Below are positions 36,601 through 49,149 of a stretch of 64,000 bases of DNA, piece by piece. The stretch covers positions 29,784,937 to 29,848,936 of the forward strand of contig NC_071334.1 in NCBI RefSeq assembly GCF_027744825.2, written 5' to 3'. Under the pieces are notes generated by a model, which did no database searches, was not told where the DNA came from, and worked only from the letters and a program-made list of their open reading frames with translations. The stretch comes from Synchiropus splendidus. Taxonomy: Eukaryota; Chordata; Actinopteri; Syngnathiformes; Callionymidae. Within the stretch, counting starts at the first letter, position 1, and every line of letters starts with the position of its first letter. The position numbers and the translations under genes were made by a program.

Positions 36601-37779
36601 CCTAGTGCGTGTGCAGGTTGTTGGAGTGTGTTCACTCTAATGGGTCGCTTTATGACGCGTGTCTGCACAGAGCACACATCACTGTCAACGGAACTGGTTT
36701 TGCAATATATGGCTCAATTGCTATATTAAAGGATGCAACTCTTGACAGTAAGAATAATAATTTGGGCTTTTCTTCAGCCATGAGCTCTTCATTTGGTCCA
36801 TAGATAAAGAAAGTAGAGTGAGTCCAAGTTTCTGTTTTGTTCCTCTATTTCTTCTTTAATAAAACAAACAAACAAACAAACAACACTTATTCAGGAAACC
36901 AACAGGTATAGTGAGGTGAAAGCCTTAGTCTAGGATGGTTTGTTGTGCTGGTAACATCCTCTTACTGGGTGTTAAGCTGGCCTCACCAATTAAACCTGAA
37001 GACGGAAACCACTTCTGCACCCACTTTGTCGTCATCTCTCTCTCTCCCTCATTTGTTACAGAAGCACTTTCAGGGTTGACTTCCATGTTTGGCTAAATTA
37101 CATGTACAGAAAAGAAAATGACCTTTGGAAAGTTGCCATCACTCCCCAGTAACATGGAAACTTTGTGCTACAAAGCTTTGATACACTCTGAACCACCACT
37201 GCTGAAAAAGGAAGGCGAGACTGAAAAGCCCACTCCTCATCGTTTTCTGTTTATTTAATTTCAGATGTATATATATTTTTTATTCCACTCTCATATGTAC
37301 ATAAATCCACAGTCGTATGTCTTCATCCGAGGCTCACTCTGGTTCCCCTCTTCTTTCAGCAGGGCTGTTTATTTTAGATTATTTAAGGAAAAACCTGCAG
37401 TGAAATCAAAATACTGGTAGCGTCTCACTCATAATATTTGGAGTGGAGAGCAAATTATTTAACTTTTATTAAATGCTGATTAATTCCTCAGCATCCTGTG
37501 CTGACTGTAGAGTCTGGTCTCAATAAAACATATAAAAAAGCAACTGATTTTCACTGCTGCTCCTCCTGTCTTGCCACTTAGTGTCACTGGATAGTTTGGT
37601 CAATGTGATGACTAGAATTTTTTTTTTCAACTGATATAAGTTCACAGAAAATACAGTTTTTGAATGAAGTTTTTTGTGATTAAGATGAAAAAAAATGAAA
37701 GCAGAACACACACTGGCCTGTGTGAGAAAGCGATTGTCCCCTGAAACGAATTATTGGGTGGATGCCGTTTTGAGGTCAT
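33633..37779. other. Intergenic, no gene recognised
   Basis: No exon I can support. 36270-36520 is GC-richer and open on the minus strand (97 codons, 36522 to 36229) but resembles no known protein (see findings). Confidence 0.45.
36861..36882. repeat. (AAAC)5 microsatellite
   Basis: Tandem AAAC units. Confidence 0.9.
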
Positions 37780-38640
37780 GTATCTGACTAGGATTCAGGT
37801 CAGGACTTTAACTAGGCCACTTCAATGTCTGCCTTTTGTTTTTGGTCAGCCATTCAGACACTGGCTTGCTGCAGTGTTTTCCATCCTTGTCCTGCTGCAG
37901 ATCCCAAGTTTTGCTCTACAAAAGTTTGGCCATGAAGGCATTTCATCACTGTCTCTCTTGTAGTGGTGTCGAGAACACTGGCAAACTCAGACACACCCTT
38001 CTTTGAATGTTGATGCGGGGTCTTTTGTAATCTCTTGGAAGTGTCGCTGTTGTGCTGTTGCAGTGATTTTGATTGACTGGCCACTCGTGGAAAGGTTCAC
38101 CCCTGTTCCATGTTTTCATTTGAGGATAATGGCTCAAATAATAAATGCCTGATGTGAAAGAAAAGGATTCATGTACACATTTTCTTTCCAAATAAAATGA
38201 CCTGATCCGGTCTTTCTGAATAAAAGTTCTTGCATTCATGTGGGGTGGGTTAAGTCACTTGTATTGGTGTTCACGCAAACACCTGGTTCAAACTGGAACT
38301 GTTATGGACACGTGTCACCCGGCTGATCCACTGGAAAACGAAACATTTCTCACAAATTTAAACTCAACTTCAGACTTCAATGTGTGTTGTATTGTTTTGC
38401 CTCTCACCCACAGTTGTGGCAATAGGCTCCAGCAGTAGAGAATGAGTAAATGAATGGATTTTCGAGTCATAGGAAAGATGTAATCTTCAACCGGAACACA
38501 TTCATTCAGATTGTGGAAAAAGTGCCATGTAGCCGTAGCTACTGAGGAAGTCTTTCCGGAGTGAAAGAGCTCATTCGTTTTCTTTATCATTTGTTCCTGA
38601 ACTTCTTCAGAAATCACTATGCCATCATGCTTTCAAGACT
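37780..38640 (-). mobile_element. Tc1/mariner transposase relic
   Basis: The minus strand carries three ordered pieces of a Tc1-like transposase. Near 38617-38550: SEEVQEQMIKKTNELFHSGK, matching the N-terminal helix-turn-helix start of fish Tc1 transposases. 38130-37850: remains of the second HTH region, in line with the usual 'TKDPTTTSKELQ...IRKRL.K.GLHG' section (here FQEITKDPASTF in one frame and HGQTF). 37823-37782: WPS then a stop then SPDLNP, the hallmark around the last acidic residue of the DDE domain, with the glutamine codon turned into TAA. The central DDE part is missing and about 400 nt of unrelated sequence (roughly 38140-38500) separates the first two pieces. The copy is inactive. 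Confidence 0.85.
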
Positions 38641-41600
38641 CTTTATCAGCCAGGTCTTGTTTAGGTGCTTTTTCATATTTTTCATATTCAAATGGCCATT
38701 GAGTAAGTAAAGAAATGCACTTCAGTGACATCTAAACATCTAAATAGTCCTCTGTGGATTCATTTTATTTCTCAACCTCAATTGAACTTTTCTTCTATTT
38801 TCTTTTTATCCAAAATGCTGTGCCTAGCAACCAATGCTTGCTGTAACCTATAACAAACTTGAGCTTGATGGCTACAAATGATTACATTTGGCTCCATGAC
38901 GGCGTGTATTTGAAGGAACTGCGTATTCGTTATCTGACCACACAGAAGTCTCTGCAGTCGACACCGCTGCACACACCTTCAACGCACAATGTTGTATTAA
39001 GTAAAACCCATGACTGGTAACTCAGACATGGCAACCTCTGCATTTGTCAAAATGTAGCTTAAAAACATCCTGAACATTATACAAAATCAACTTCCTCAAG
39101 CAGTGATTCACCACTTTCATCCTTGGAATTATGTTTATTTGATTTCTTACTTTCAGTCTTGGGTTTCTATGACTCAAGTCATCAGGGTGAGCAGTGAAGA
39201 CCAGTGGCTGTTTGCTGCCCTGGAACAAATCTGCAACTGCTGGTTTTCTTAGGCCTATGAGAGATGGCCTTTCATTTCCTGATGGGGAAGCTGATAAATC
39301 ACAACTCTCATCACCTTACTGGTTGTAGAAACGAAGAAGAGGTTTGCTGTCACTGGATGTTGTAATTCAGGACACACAATAATATTCTTAATCCTATTTT
39401 GTTAATAAAATGAACAAGACAGTTGAAGAGGGCATAGAGGGTAATTGACATGTTGCAATTCCATTTCAAAAAACAGTGTGATGGAGGATGGTTGTCTTGA
39501 CTAGCTTGTTTTGAGTGACACAATGCTGTGAATCTTACTCTGTCCACATGAAGAAGGTATGGAAGAAGCAAGCCTTTATCTGAGCTCACAGCTGGATTGT
39601 GATCCTAACGCCACTATGAGGCGCACAGCAACTCTAGCATCCATCCAGCGTCATGAATACAGAGTAAAGTGAATGTATATTGTGGCGAGCTAGGATATTG
39701 ATTTAACAAATTTCAGGCAGAGACCTCTTCCAGAGTCAATTGCTATTCATGTGCCTCATACACTGAAGCAACAAAAACTGAAGTACATCAACGACCTTGC
39801 AAATACGTAACAATACACAACAAAGTGAGGGAAAAAAAGTCAGTTGGAGCCAATTCAAGTGTAGTTAACATCTATAAGAGCTTCTTCCCTCCTCAATTTG
39901 TCTCGGTGAGTGTTTTACAAGAGCTAGATGAATTGCAAGAGTCTACATCTATCCATCACGTCTGTGAAGGAATGTTCTGATGTGAGTCGCCCCCCACCCG
40001 CTCCTCCTAACTTAAAGTACAAGCTCCCGCCCCGCAGTTAAAACAACACATTGTGCCAGCAGCTCTTGATTTCCACTGCTTCAACACCAAGTCGTTTTTC
40101 AGGCGAGGCCGATCAGAAGCGTTTAGCCTGAACGCAGAGCAGACCCCGGTAGCAAACTCACCCCCGCTTTGTCTGAGTCAGAGCATGCTCAGACCCAATT
40201 TGTCCAGACGCAGAAAAGTGTGTGCACTTGTGGATGTGTGTCCAAGTCCGTGTGATAAAGAGAATTGTCATTTTAAGTATTCTGATTTCAGCTGTTGTTA
40301 TCCTTTTTGCCTTCCTATTGGTCTTTTAAACTCTCCATTTTTCTGTCTGTCTACAAGTTATTATTTTCACAATGCTGCCATACTGGGAGTAAATGATGCA
40401 AAACCTGTAGAATATGGAATCTATCATGAACCAGGGTGAAGTGCAAAATCAAGATCACATTTAATCTATTATATTTGATATCAGTAAAACTCAGTCAAAA
40501 ACAACAATAAGAAAGATGTTATAAACATTGGTGTGCTTCATCTATAATGGGATTTTCTGAAACAAATTACTGTCCTGTTACTTTCCAGCTCTGCAACAAG
40601 TCGTACCGTATTTGAATTTGACCTCTTCATGGAATTTAGCTGAACAGTCCCTCAATACAGTCTTCTCATTCTCCGAACTCGATTCTCGAATCGAACTTCT
40701 TCTGCCCTCAGGAGCTCTACCGACTTTGTATCCACAAATCCGCAATAACATGGACCACAAACAGAAACCAGAAGACCTCCACGAGCAAACGTGGCTGATA
40801 GCTTTTGCTATGATCTCATGCGTGAATTCATATATGTACATATCAGTTTCACAAGATTTATAATGCACACTGTGGAACTTCACGGCCTCCCCCCCGCTCC
40901 TACCTTAACCACACTTGCATCCATGTGCAACATTTCTATGCAGTTTCACGTTTCAAAAAAGTGCAGTTTTGGAATTGTGAATATATGTATGAAGTGAGAT
41001 CTCCCTCCCGCATGGGTGCAATGTGTATTCAATCCTGAATTGCATTTTGACCCCTTAGGATTAAAAAAAAAAAAAAAAGAAACTCAACTAGAACTGGAAC
41101 ATTCTGCAGCGCACTAGACATCCAGTCCTTCATTATCTTGCTCGCAGAATTCTGTCCCCGGTATGGCTTCATGTCTTATGGCAGACTTTACTTTTACAAG
41201 CTTTTAACAAGTTTCCCAGGGGTTGTAATAATGTCTGTGGTTTCTTTTCCGAACGTTTACTTATATACCTTCAGTTTCGGCTTTTAGCTGTGCAGTCTGC
41301 TTTTCCTCTTCCCAACTTGGTTTCACACTCTTTGGTCTTTTTTTTACATTATATCTTAAGTTGGAAAACGCCAATTCCACCTGGCCGACTTTGTTTTTTT
41401 TTTTTTTTTTTTTGACCAGCGATTTTCAAGTGCAATAACAGAACAGAAGGATGGTGGAACGGTGACAGGGGGCAAGTTTCCTAAAAGTGTTTGTGTTGGT
41501 GCATTCCTCCGCAGCCACAACATCGAGCACCCCAAGTGTCATGTTCTGGCAACAAAACCTAGGTTCGCCAGCCTCTCTGTCTGGCCGTCATTTCACAAAG

Positions 41601-43653
41601 CCTGAAAGATTTGCAGAAATCACATCCATATGTGGAAAAATGGCGAAGAAAAAAAGGAAGAAAAGGGGTAGGATGGTGTAAAACATGATTCCTGCCATCA
41701 GCTGTGGCCACAAGTGCTCGGCATCCATCTAGGTTGACCGATTAGATCTCAGATTTATTAACACCTTCCACTTTATTCCTCAATATCTTATGATAAATTA
41801 CAGAACGGAAAGAAAATCAATCTATATTTACATTCAAGTGTATGTGGAATTAAAAACACAAAATAAAGTATTCTGAGTTGCACAATTTGAGAAGAAGACA
41901 GACGACCTTTAGCTCATACATGAGCCTTTGGTTGGCTTCATCTTTTCATTGGTACTCACAGCTCCACATGAAGAGTCTGACTTCCCTAACTTTTTTTCCA
42001 AACATATTCACAAGTTTCTTTCCCTTTTATGTCGTTCTGCCTGTTATTTGTGAGTTTTCTTTGCTGTAAAAAAAAAAAAAAAATCAGTACTTCTTCACTT
42101 GCATATTCCTTTAAACAATGTTTTTGAATATTCATTCAATTGTATTTTTTGTCAAAATTTGCATACTGTTTTTCTTAATTTTCATTAGTTTTGAAAATGT
42201 TTTGCTTTAAATTTTACATTCCTCAGTGTATCTGCATAGTTTGTGTCACTGTTAAATTGTGATCTAATATTTTAATGTTTCTTTGAAAAATAAGTGCTGT
42301 AAATGTCAAAAGATGCAGTGTTTTCTGCATTCATTCAACTGTATTGCTTGTAGAAATTATTCAGATATTAAAAGCAATATTTTTGACAGACATGCATTTT
42401 CCCATACATTCAAAAAAGAAAAAATCTCAATAAATCATTATTTATTTAGCTGTGTTTTAAAACAGTCCAGAGAAGTTCTCTGTCCCAGTGTGAGTGTCAT
42501 GAGTAAGTGTGTGTCTGCGCTCTCCCTGTTCTCAGCGTCGCCTCCTGCAGAGATCTCTGGCTCAGTGTCATCTCCTCGCTGCCAGTTGCTTTCCTCTCAT
42601 CGTGAGCCAGACAAACCCGCGCCAATCAGAATCCAAATTAATTTCCGGAGAGGAAATGGAAGCAAGTAACTGTGCGGTTGTTGACTATGTATATTGACAA
42701 GTGTAGCGTGAATTTTCAAGTCACCATGACAACATGATGGCTGAAGGTTTTATCAAGCCAGGAGCAATAAAACACAAGGACGAAAACGCCACACTTTTTT
42801 CAAACGACAAGCTTGAGAAGAGATTTAGAGCAGTTAAATGCCCCAAATCAAGTCCAAATGTCCATGTAACAGTCTCTGGTCAGATATAAGATGCAGAAGC
42901 AGCTGCATGAAAGATCACATGTATATGTTTAGACATGAATAAATCACTCAATATTGAAACAGACTGGTCACTAAACATTTTTTGTTCTTCAGAAAACAGC
43001 TTTCTAATAAAAACGAAACAAAGAAACACCTTTTTTTTTTAGTTAGCATCATCCAAATTGGGACTAACCACTATTATTTTGTGTATTGTCCTGAGCAAGC
43101 CTAATTTACGCAGGCAAAAGGTAACTTTCTTCTTGTTAAAAAAAATGAAATGGATTAAAAAAAGATATAAAAGTGCTTTCTCTTCATTGCGAGCGTTATG
43201 TGAAAACCTTGCAGTCGACTGACTGAACGGCCACAACCTCCTCCTAATTCTCAGGTTTCTGCTCTTGAAGCAGGTGGCCGCCGCTATGGTTTCACGGTTT
43301 TCAAGTCGGTGGAATTCTTGGGTGAAATTCTGTGAGATTCTAATCATTCACTTGGTTTGATTCGTGGTTGCAGCTTTGGAGTTTCCCAGTATCGGTTCAA
43401 TCTCTGGGAGCTCAAACACCGTATTGGCTGAGATGAAATATGTCGACAGAGTTCTTTAATGAAAATTGAGGGCGGTGAGTGAATGCAAATAATATACTAT
43501 ACAAAATTAAAAGCATAATTTAACTCAATGGATGGAGAGATGAAATTTGGGGTTGCATGCTCATTGACAGATTACAGAAGTAAAAACACCAGTCCACCAA
43601 TGACGTTGAAAATAATGTAAGAATGGCAAAGAGCTCAAGACCTAACCACCCTT
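38641..43653. other. Intergenic, no gene recognised
   Basis: Contains homopolymer runs at 41063-41078 (A), 41394-41413 (T) and about 42068-42083 (A). 40040-40240 and 42470-42670 are GC-richer. The latter is open on the plus strand but has no recognisable protein content. Confidence 0.45.

Positions 43654-43706
<53 letters not shown>
43654..43706. repeat. (CA)n(TA)n compound microsatellite
   Basis: About ten CA units run directly into about sixteen TA units. Confidence 0.95.
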
Positions 43707-43709
<3 letters not shown>

Positions 43710-46700
43710 AAACTGTAAGTTTGGACTCAGCAACACCGGTATACAGGCCGTGCAAATAGTACCTTTGCCATTTCAGAAGTATTATTTACAGTATTTTTGT
43801 TGGATTTGTTATTCTCTCTTGCACTCACTGGTTATTCAAGTTTTCAACATGACTACATATCTGCAATAATAAAGAAAGGTAGCACAGAAAACCTGAACTC
43901 AACCATAATGATTTCTATTACTTCACTAATCAAACTGGCTTGTGTTTATCCGACTTCCCAGTATACTGCAGTTTGCAGAATTTGAATTACAATTTGATAA
44001 CTCAGTCCTTGCTATTCACCATTCAGCGGGTGCGGTTTGTATTTATGGACTGTCAGCACTTTTGTATGGACGACCTTGAGGGGAAAAAAAAAAAAAAAGT
44101 GAGCCCAGTTTGCATATGATTCAGCTAGAAGTGGGTAGATGGTGGAAGGAGACGAGGAAATGAGGATGTGTGAGTCAGCAGGTAAGTGAAAATCATGAAG
44201 AAAAAAAAAATATATAAAGTATAAATCTTCATTGCTAAGATATAGACCTTTTCCTTTTATACAGCCCTCAACCACCGTCAGGTGTGGCAGAGCTCAGAGG
44301 TGCAACTCATCGCTAAAGTACCATCAAATTATGCAAACATATCCAATACCACTTTAACTAAAGATTAAATCAGTGTAAATATCTGATCTATTATGTAGTA
44401 TGCATACAGAACCAGTTTATAAAGAAACGTATATAGCAAACTTTACTCACAGTGACACCTTTATTTGTTCCAGCAAACTTCTTGATCTCATTCAACTTTA
44501 TATATTGTTTCAAACTAAACACACATTTCCAACAACAGTTTCTGAAACACCTACGGACGACCCATGTCACGCCGCCACATGTCACATTTCCAAGGTCGAC
44601 AGCATCATATTGCTCACTTGTGGGGGCGCTATGTTTGATTTATTTATTTAATTTGTTTGGATTACAAAGTGCAATTTTTCAAACTTGTAGCTCATAAACT
44701 TTTTAGGATGATTATCGGTGCACTTTCTCAGACTACAATGCTTTTCTTTTGTTGATGATGTGGCTTGTTTTTATTTCATGTGACTTCAATAGCTAATGTG
44801 CTTTACCTCATGAAAATGAAGCATCAACGAAGCAGTGCAGGCTCCACAATGGACTGATAAGTCTCTGTTTAATGGGCTGAGAAACTATACTCCTTTCTTG
44901 GTGGTTTCCAGCTAACCAAGCTTCTACTGACTTAGCTGCCTCAGGTGTCAGTATAGGACACAAAAGTCAACTTTACCAACGTCAATATACAGTAATACAC
45001 CGTGGTAGTGGGGATGTGATAGTCTGACACGTGGATGGCCAAGGTAATCCTACGCGAGTTCAATGGGTGACTGATCTATTTTGTAACAACCACTCACGGT
45101 TTGATTTTAGCCCGAAAGAAGAGTGTTGAGTTGCGGCACAGCGTCGGATGGTGGAAGCGCCAAGCTAACCACGTTGGCCTCGGGCTGCTGTGGCTGTGCA
45201 GGCAGCCAGCCACAGAGTTCAGAAAGCATAGTTCAATTGTGGAACTCAATCATTTATACACATTTTGGTAGAGTATTATAGACATAAGAAAATAAAAGAA
45301 AGACGGTGGTTATGTTCGTGTGAAACGCTGTTGCATTTGTATTTATTAAAAAAGCTTTCAGCAAGAAAAAAAAACACCTTGATATGAAGGTAAACTTGAC
45401 ATGATGATGGCTGTACAGCACAACCCAACGCTCTGTTAGATGTTATGTCCTAATTTCCCACCTGTGACCTTGATCACCCTGTGGCTTCGCTGGATTATTC
45501 TAATTTCAAATGACTGAAAATTGATGTTAATTCATCATGAAAGTAATCAAAGCAGCCTGTGGAAGGAATCAGCAATGTATTGGCATGATTACTAAAATGG
45601 TCACAACCATACAGAAAGCACGTTGGATCTTGACGTCCAACAGAAAATCCTACTGCCATGAGGGTTTGTGAAGCTGAAAGGTGTAGTTTCAGCAATGTTT
45701 CAGAGAAGCTAGACTCGTGCTGAAGTAAGGAAAGTGCATTTGTGGTCGCGGCTAATGCTACTGAGGGTGACTGGATTATTCTCAGACTCTCCTGCTTCCG
45801 CGGGTTCAGGTTAGTCTCTGAGGAAGTTCCGTGTGACCTCAAACAAGACAAGAAAATACCTGTCCACATCTACAGGTTCACAACACCTTCCCTCAAAATA
45901 GTGAAAAAACAAAAGAACAAGATAACAAAACTTAGTGACTGTGTCTGGAGGCTCCAAACCATGGAGCCATCTATCTATAGCCTTTTCCAGTTTGGCTCAT
46001 AATAAAATAACCTGCCATGCTGTTTTTGGATTTGCGCTTATGTCTTTGTTTCTGACTCGGCACATTCCTGCTGGATAACAGGTTTTAACCGGTTGTTATT
46101 ATCCAGTATTGTGTTTCAAATTCTTTGCCCTGTCTTCTGGAGCTGCAGCCCTCTGCAGGATTTGATTCCAAAACATTACATAGACATTTTTCAAACGCTA
46201 AAGCGTAGCTGTTGCTCAATTCCTCAAATGTACCGACCTTCCCGTCATCTGGCATTATATGTTCCTCATGCGGACATCTTATTGTAGCTCATAATTTTCA
46301 TCCTGCTGTAGGTTTGCAGCTCGTGTATATTTTTACACTGCAGATAAATTTAGGAAGGGAGCAGCCTGTTGACAGTTGCTCAGCCCTGACATATAATCCT
46401 TTTTGGAACCTAAAGCAAAAAAAGAGGATGCGATGGACATTAAGTTGGTTTGTCACCTCTTATTGTAGGTCTTTTTTTTTTTTAAAGCTACTCTTCTTTT
46501 AGCTATGGACAGTAAGATGGTGGAAGATGCAAGACTGATGGTTACGTTTCACTGTCTACATTTCCAACTTTAGCGTGGAGAATCACCCACTATTTATCAC
46601 TATCAATATGATCAAAGAGCTAATAGCAGACTTCTGGCTCATGGAGGAACCTCCAGCCCAGTGTTCACCTCAGCTGAAAGCAGAATAAATCACACCTCTT

Positions 46701-49149
46701 CAACTACAGACTTCCAGATGGTTCTTCTTGAGGTTGAGGTCCAGCCGTAGCTTTGGAGTTGGCAAGCAGGGGATGGGACGTGAAGACTGCAGAGATAGAT
46801 AGGATGCTGACCAAAGTTTGGAGGTATAATCAGAATTTGTGGTGGGGAGGACCTAAACTGCCCCTTGGTCCTAAAAAGTATACTATAAAGTCAATTACGC
46901 AAGAGGCAAAAATTTCATCATAAGAAAATGTGTGTGATGTGTCTCATGTTCCCCGACAGTTCACAGTAACTTTAGCAACCTGTGGACACATTTCCTGGAT
47001 GCTATTGAAGAAATATTCATAAAATATTCAGAAAATGTAAAATAAAATCACTAAAGTTAACTCAATTGCATAAATGTCTGATGTGTATCATATCCCCTGC
47101 ATGTTAACAATATCAATTGGATTGTTCTGGACACAGTTTTCTATTGAAGAATATTTACGATGACATTGAACAACTGGATAAATATTGACAGACCCAGTTG
47201 CGATTACACGATGCTGGAGCCGATGTCAAATATCCAATCGCCATCCAACTTTGCTGCAGAGTCGTAGCAACATTCCCGTTGGACATAAAGAGCTCAACTT
47301 AACAATGGAGTAGGATTTAAAGTTAGCCGCGCCAATGAGATGTACTGTAATACAGCACGAAAAATGATATATTCAGACATCGTTCGAGCAAGAGTTTTTC
47401 AAAGTGTTAAGTCTCATGTCATAAGAGCTAGCATTAACTACAAACCTAACTGACTACTAGCTAGCGGGTACATGCAGTACTTTAACGCTGCAGTTGGGGA
47501 GTAATAAGGTCTTTAAAACAGTATACTAAAAGTCATTTAAAAAAAACATGGATCCGGTACGTTCAGTGGTTACTGCTGCTGCTCAGTCGACATTTTTCAT
47601 AAGTCTGCTTGCTAGCTCATGTGGTGATTTGAATGCAATGGTTTTTCCAAACTGGCAGTGTCTGGCGTCGCCATTGGAGACCAAACAGCCAATCAGGAAC
47701 AAGTGCTCTGCGGGCGCCATGATTGGTTGTCCTTTTGGCACAAATGTTGAGCTGCGTCTGAAGTTGTGCGAGTGTAAAAAGAAAAGCTGAGCGCATATAC
47801 GGTATGTAGGCCAGGTTATTGAGCAGAATAAACTTTGCTAAACAACTTCATTGTTTGCTGGTGGGAATTTTATATTCATGCTCGGGTGTGTGCAAAATGT
47901 CTTCTTACGTGCTGATATGATAAATTATCTGCTTGAAAAATAATGTAAAATAAATAAATAATAAATATTTTTAAAAAATATTGACAACCCACTTTGTAAA
48001 CTTGGGTTTGGCTCAGACAAGTCAAAATACATCATGGAAATATAGGACGTTTGCAGCCCATTTCTCCTGTCTCATGTTGCAATAGCATTACAAAAGAAAA
48101 GCTGGCGACGAGTCTGCAGAGCATGTTCTCTCTCACCTCATCCACTTTCGCTCAATCCCCCATGAGTGATGCTGTCTTCCTTCCTCCTTCACACACACAT
48201 TTACACACTCAGACTTTTCTCCCACAACCATATTGGCCGCCGTGGCCGTTGCCGAGGCTGCAGAGCTGACTGGACCACACAAGGAGAATCTCTGGCACTC
48301 TGTGACTCGCTCCATCTCTTCTGCTGGTTGTGAAGGCTGACTGACGGTGGTTCATTGGGCGGTAGATAGTGGACATTAGCAGACAGCTATTAGTTAGACA
48401 CGGCATGTAGAACTGGATTTGTCCTGAGAAATGAGGAGTGGGTGATAAAGGATACATAAAAAGTGTAGTTGATGAGACAGTCACATCAGCTTGTGATAGT
48501 CTTGTGAGCGCATCGCTGCCAACTGTTGACAGTGAGTGTGACAGTAGAGAGAGGAGAATCACATTAATACATAGGACTTAAAGTTAGTATTTGTTTCATA
48601 ACATAATGAATATCAAATCAATCATGAAACAAAACAACGTGGCAAAATTTAACATTGATTTATGTGGGAAAAAAGTTATGCATTTGTGCATTCAATTTGC
48701 CAAAAATAAAAAAAGTATAGTCTCAGAAATGATTTAATACATTATGTTTAAGAATACATCAATAAATATATACTCATTTTTATTTATTGAGCCATTATGT
48801 TATATAATGGATAAACAATATAAATAAATAAATGAATAATTAAAAAAAAATGGAGACACAACTATAGGTCCACTCTGAAGTGTGCTCTGAACCTTAGCTT
48901 GTTCAACTCTTTTCTTCCCCTACGAAAACCTGACTTGATTTCCACTCAATAACACACTGTTGTTACAACATCAGAAAGCGAAACTGACACTTTCGACACC
49001 ACGCTCAGGCCTTTAAGACGCTGCTCCTTGGTGGCCCGTAAGCCATGGTGGTGTGGAGCTGCACGAAGACTGGATTATTCCTACCACGCGTGCATGCAAG
49101 CGATATAATCTGGCTTCTCTTTTTTCGAGCTCTGTGCAGTTGAAATTGG
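43707..49149. other. Intergenic, no gene recognised
   Basis: No gene. Holds copy 2 of a short repeat (44957-45021) and three CCAAT motifs close together at 47671-47726 (see findings). Confidence 0.45.
44957..45021. repeat. Short dispersed repeat, copy 2 of 2
   Basis: Partner of 4374-4440 in the same orientation, about 65 nt with moderate divergence. Family unknown. Confidence 0.35.
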
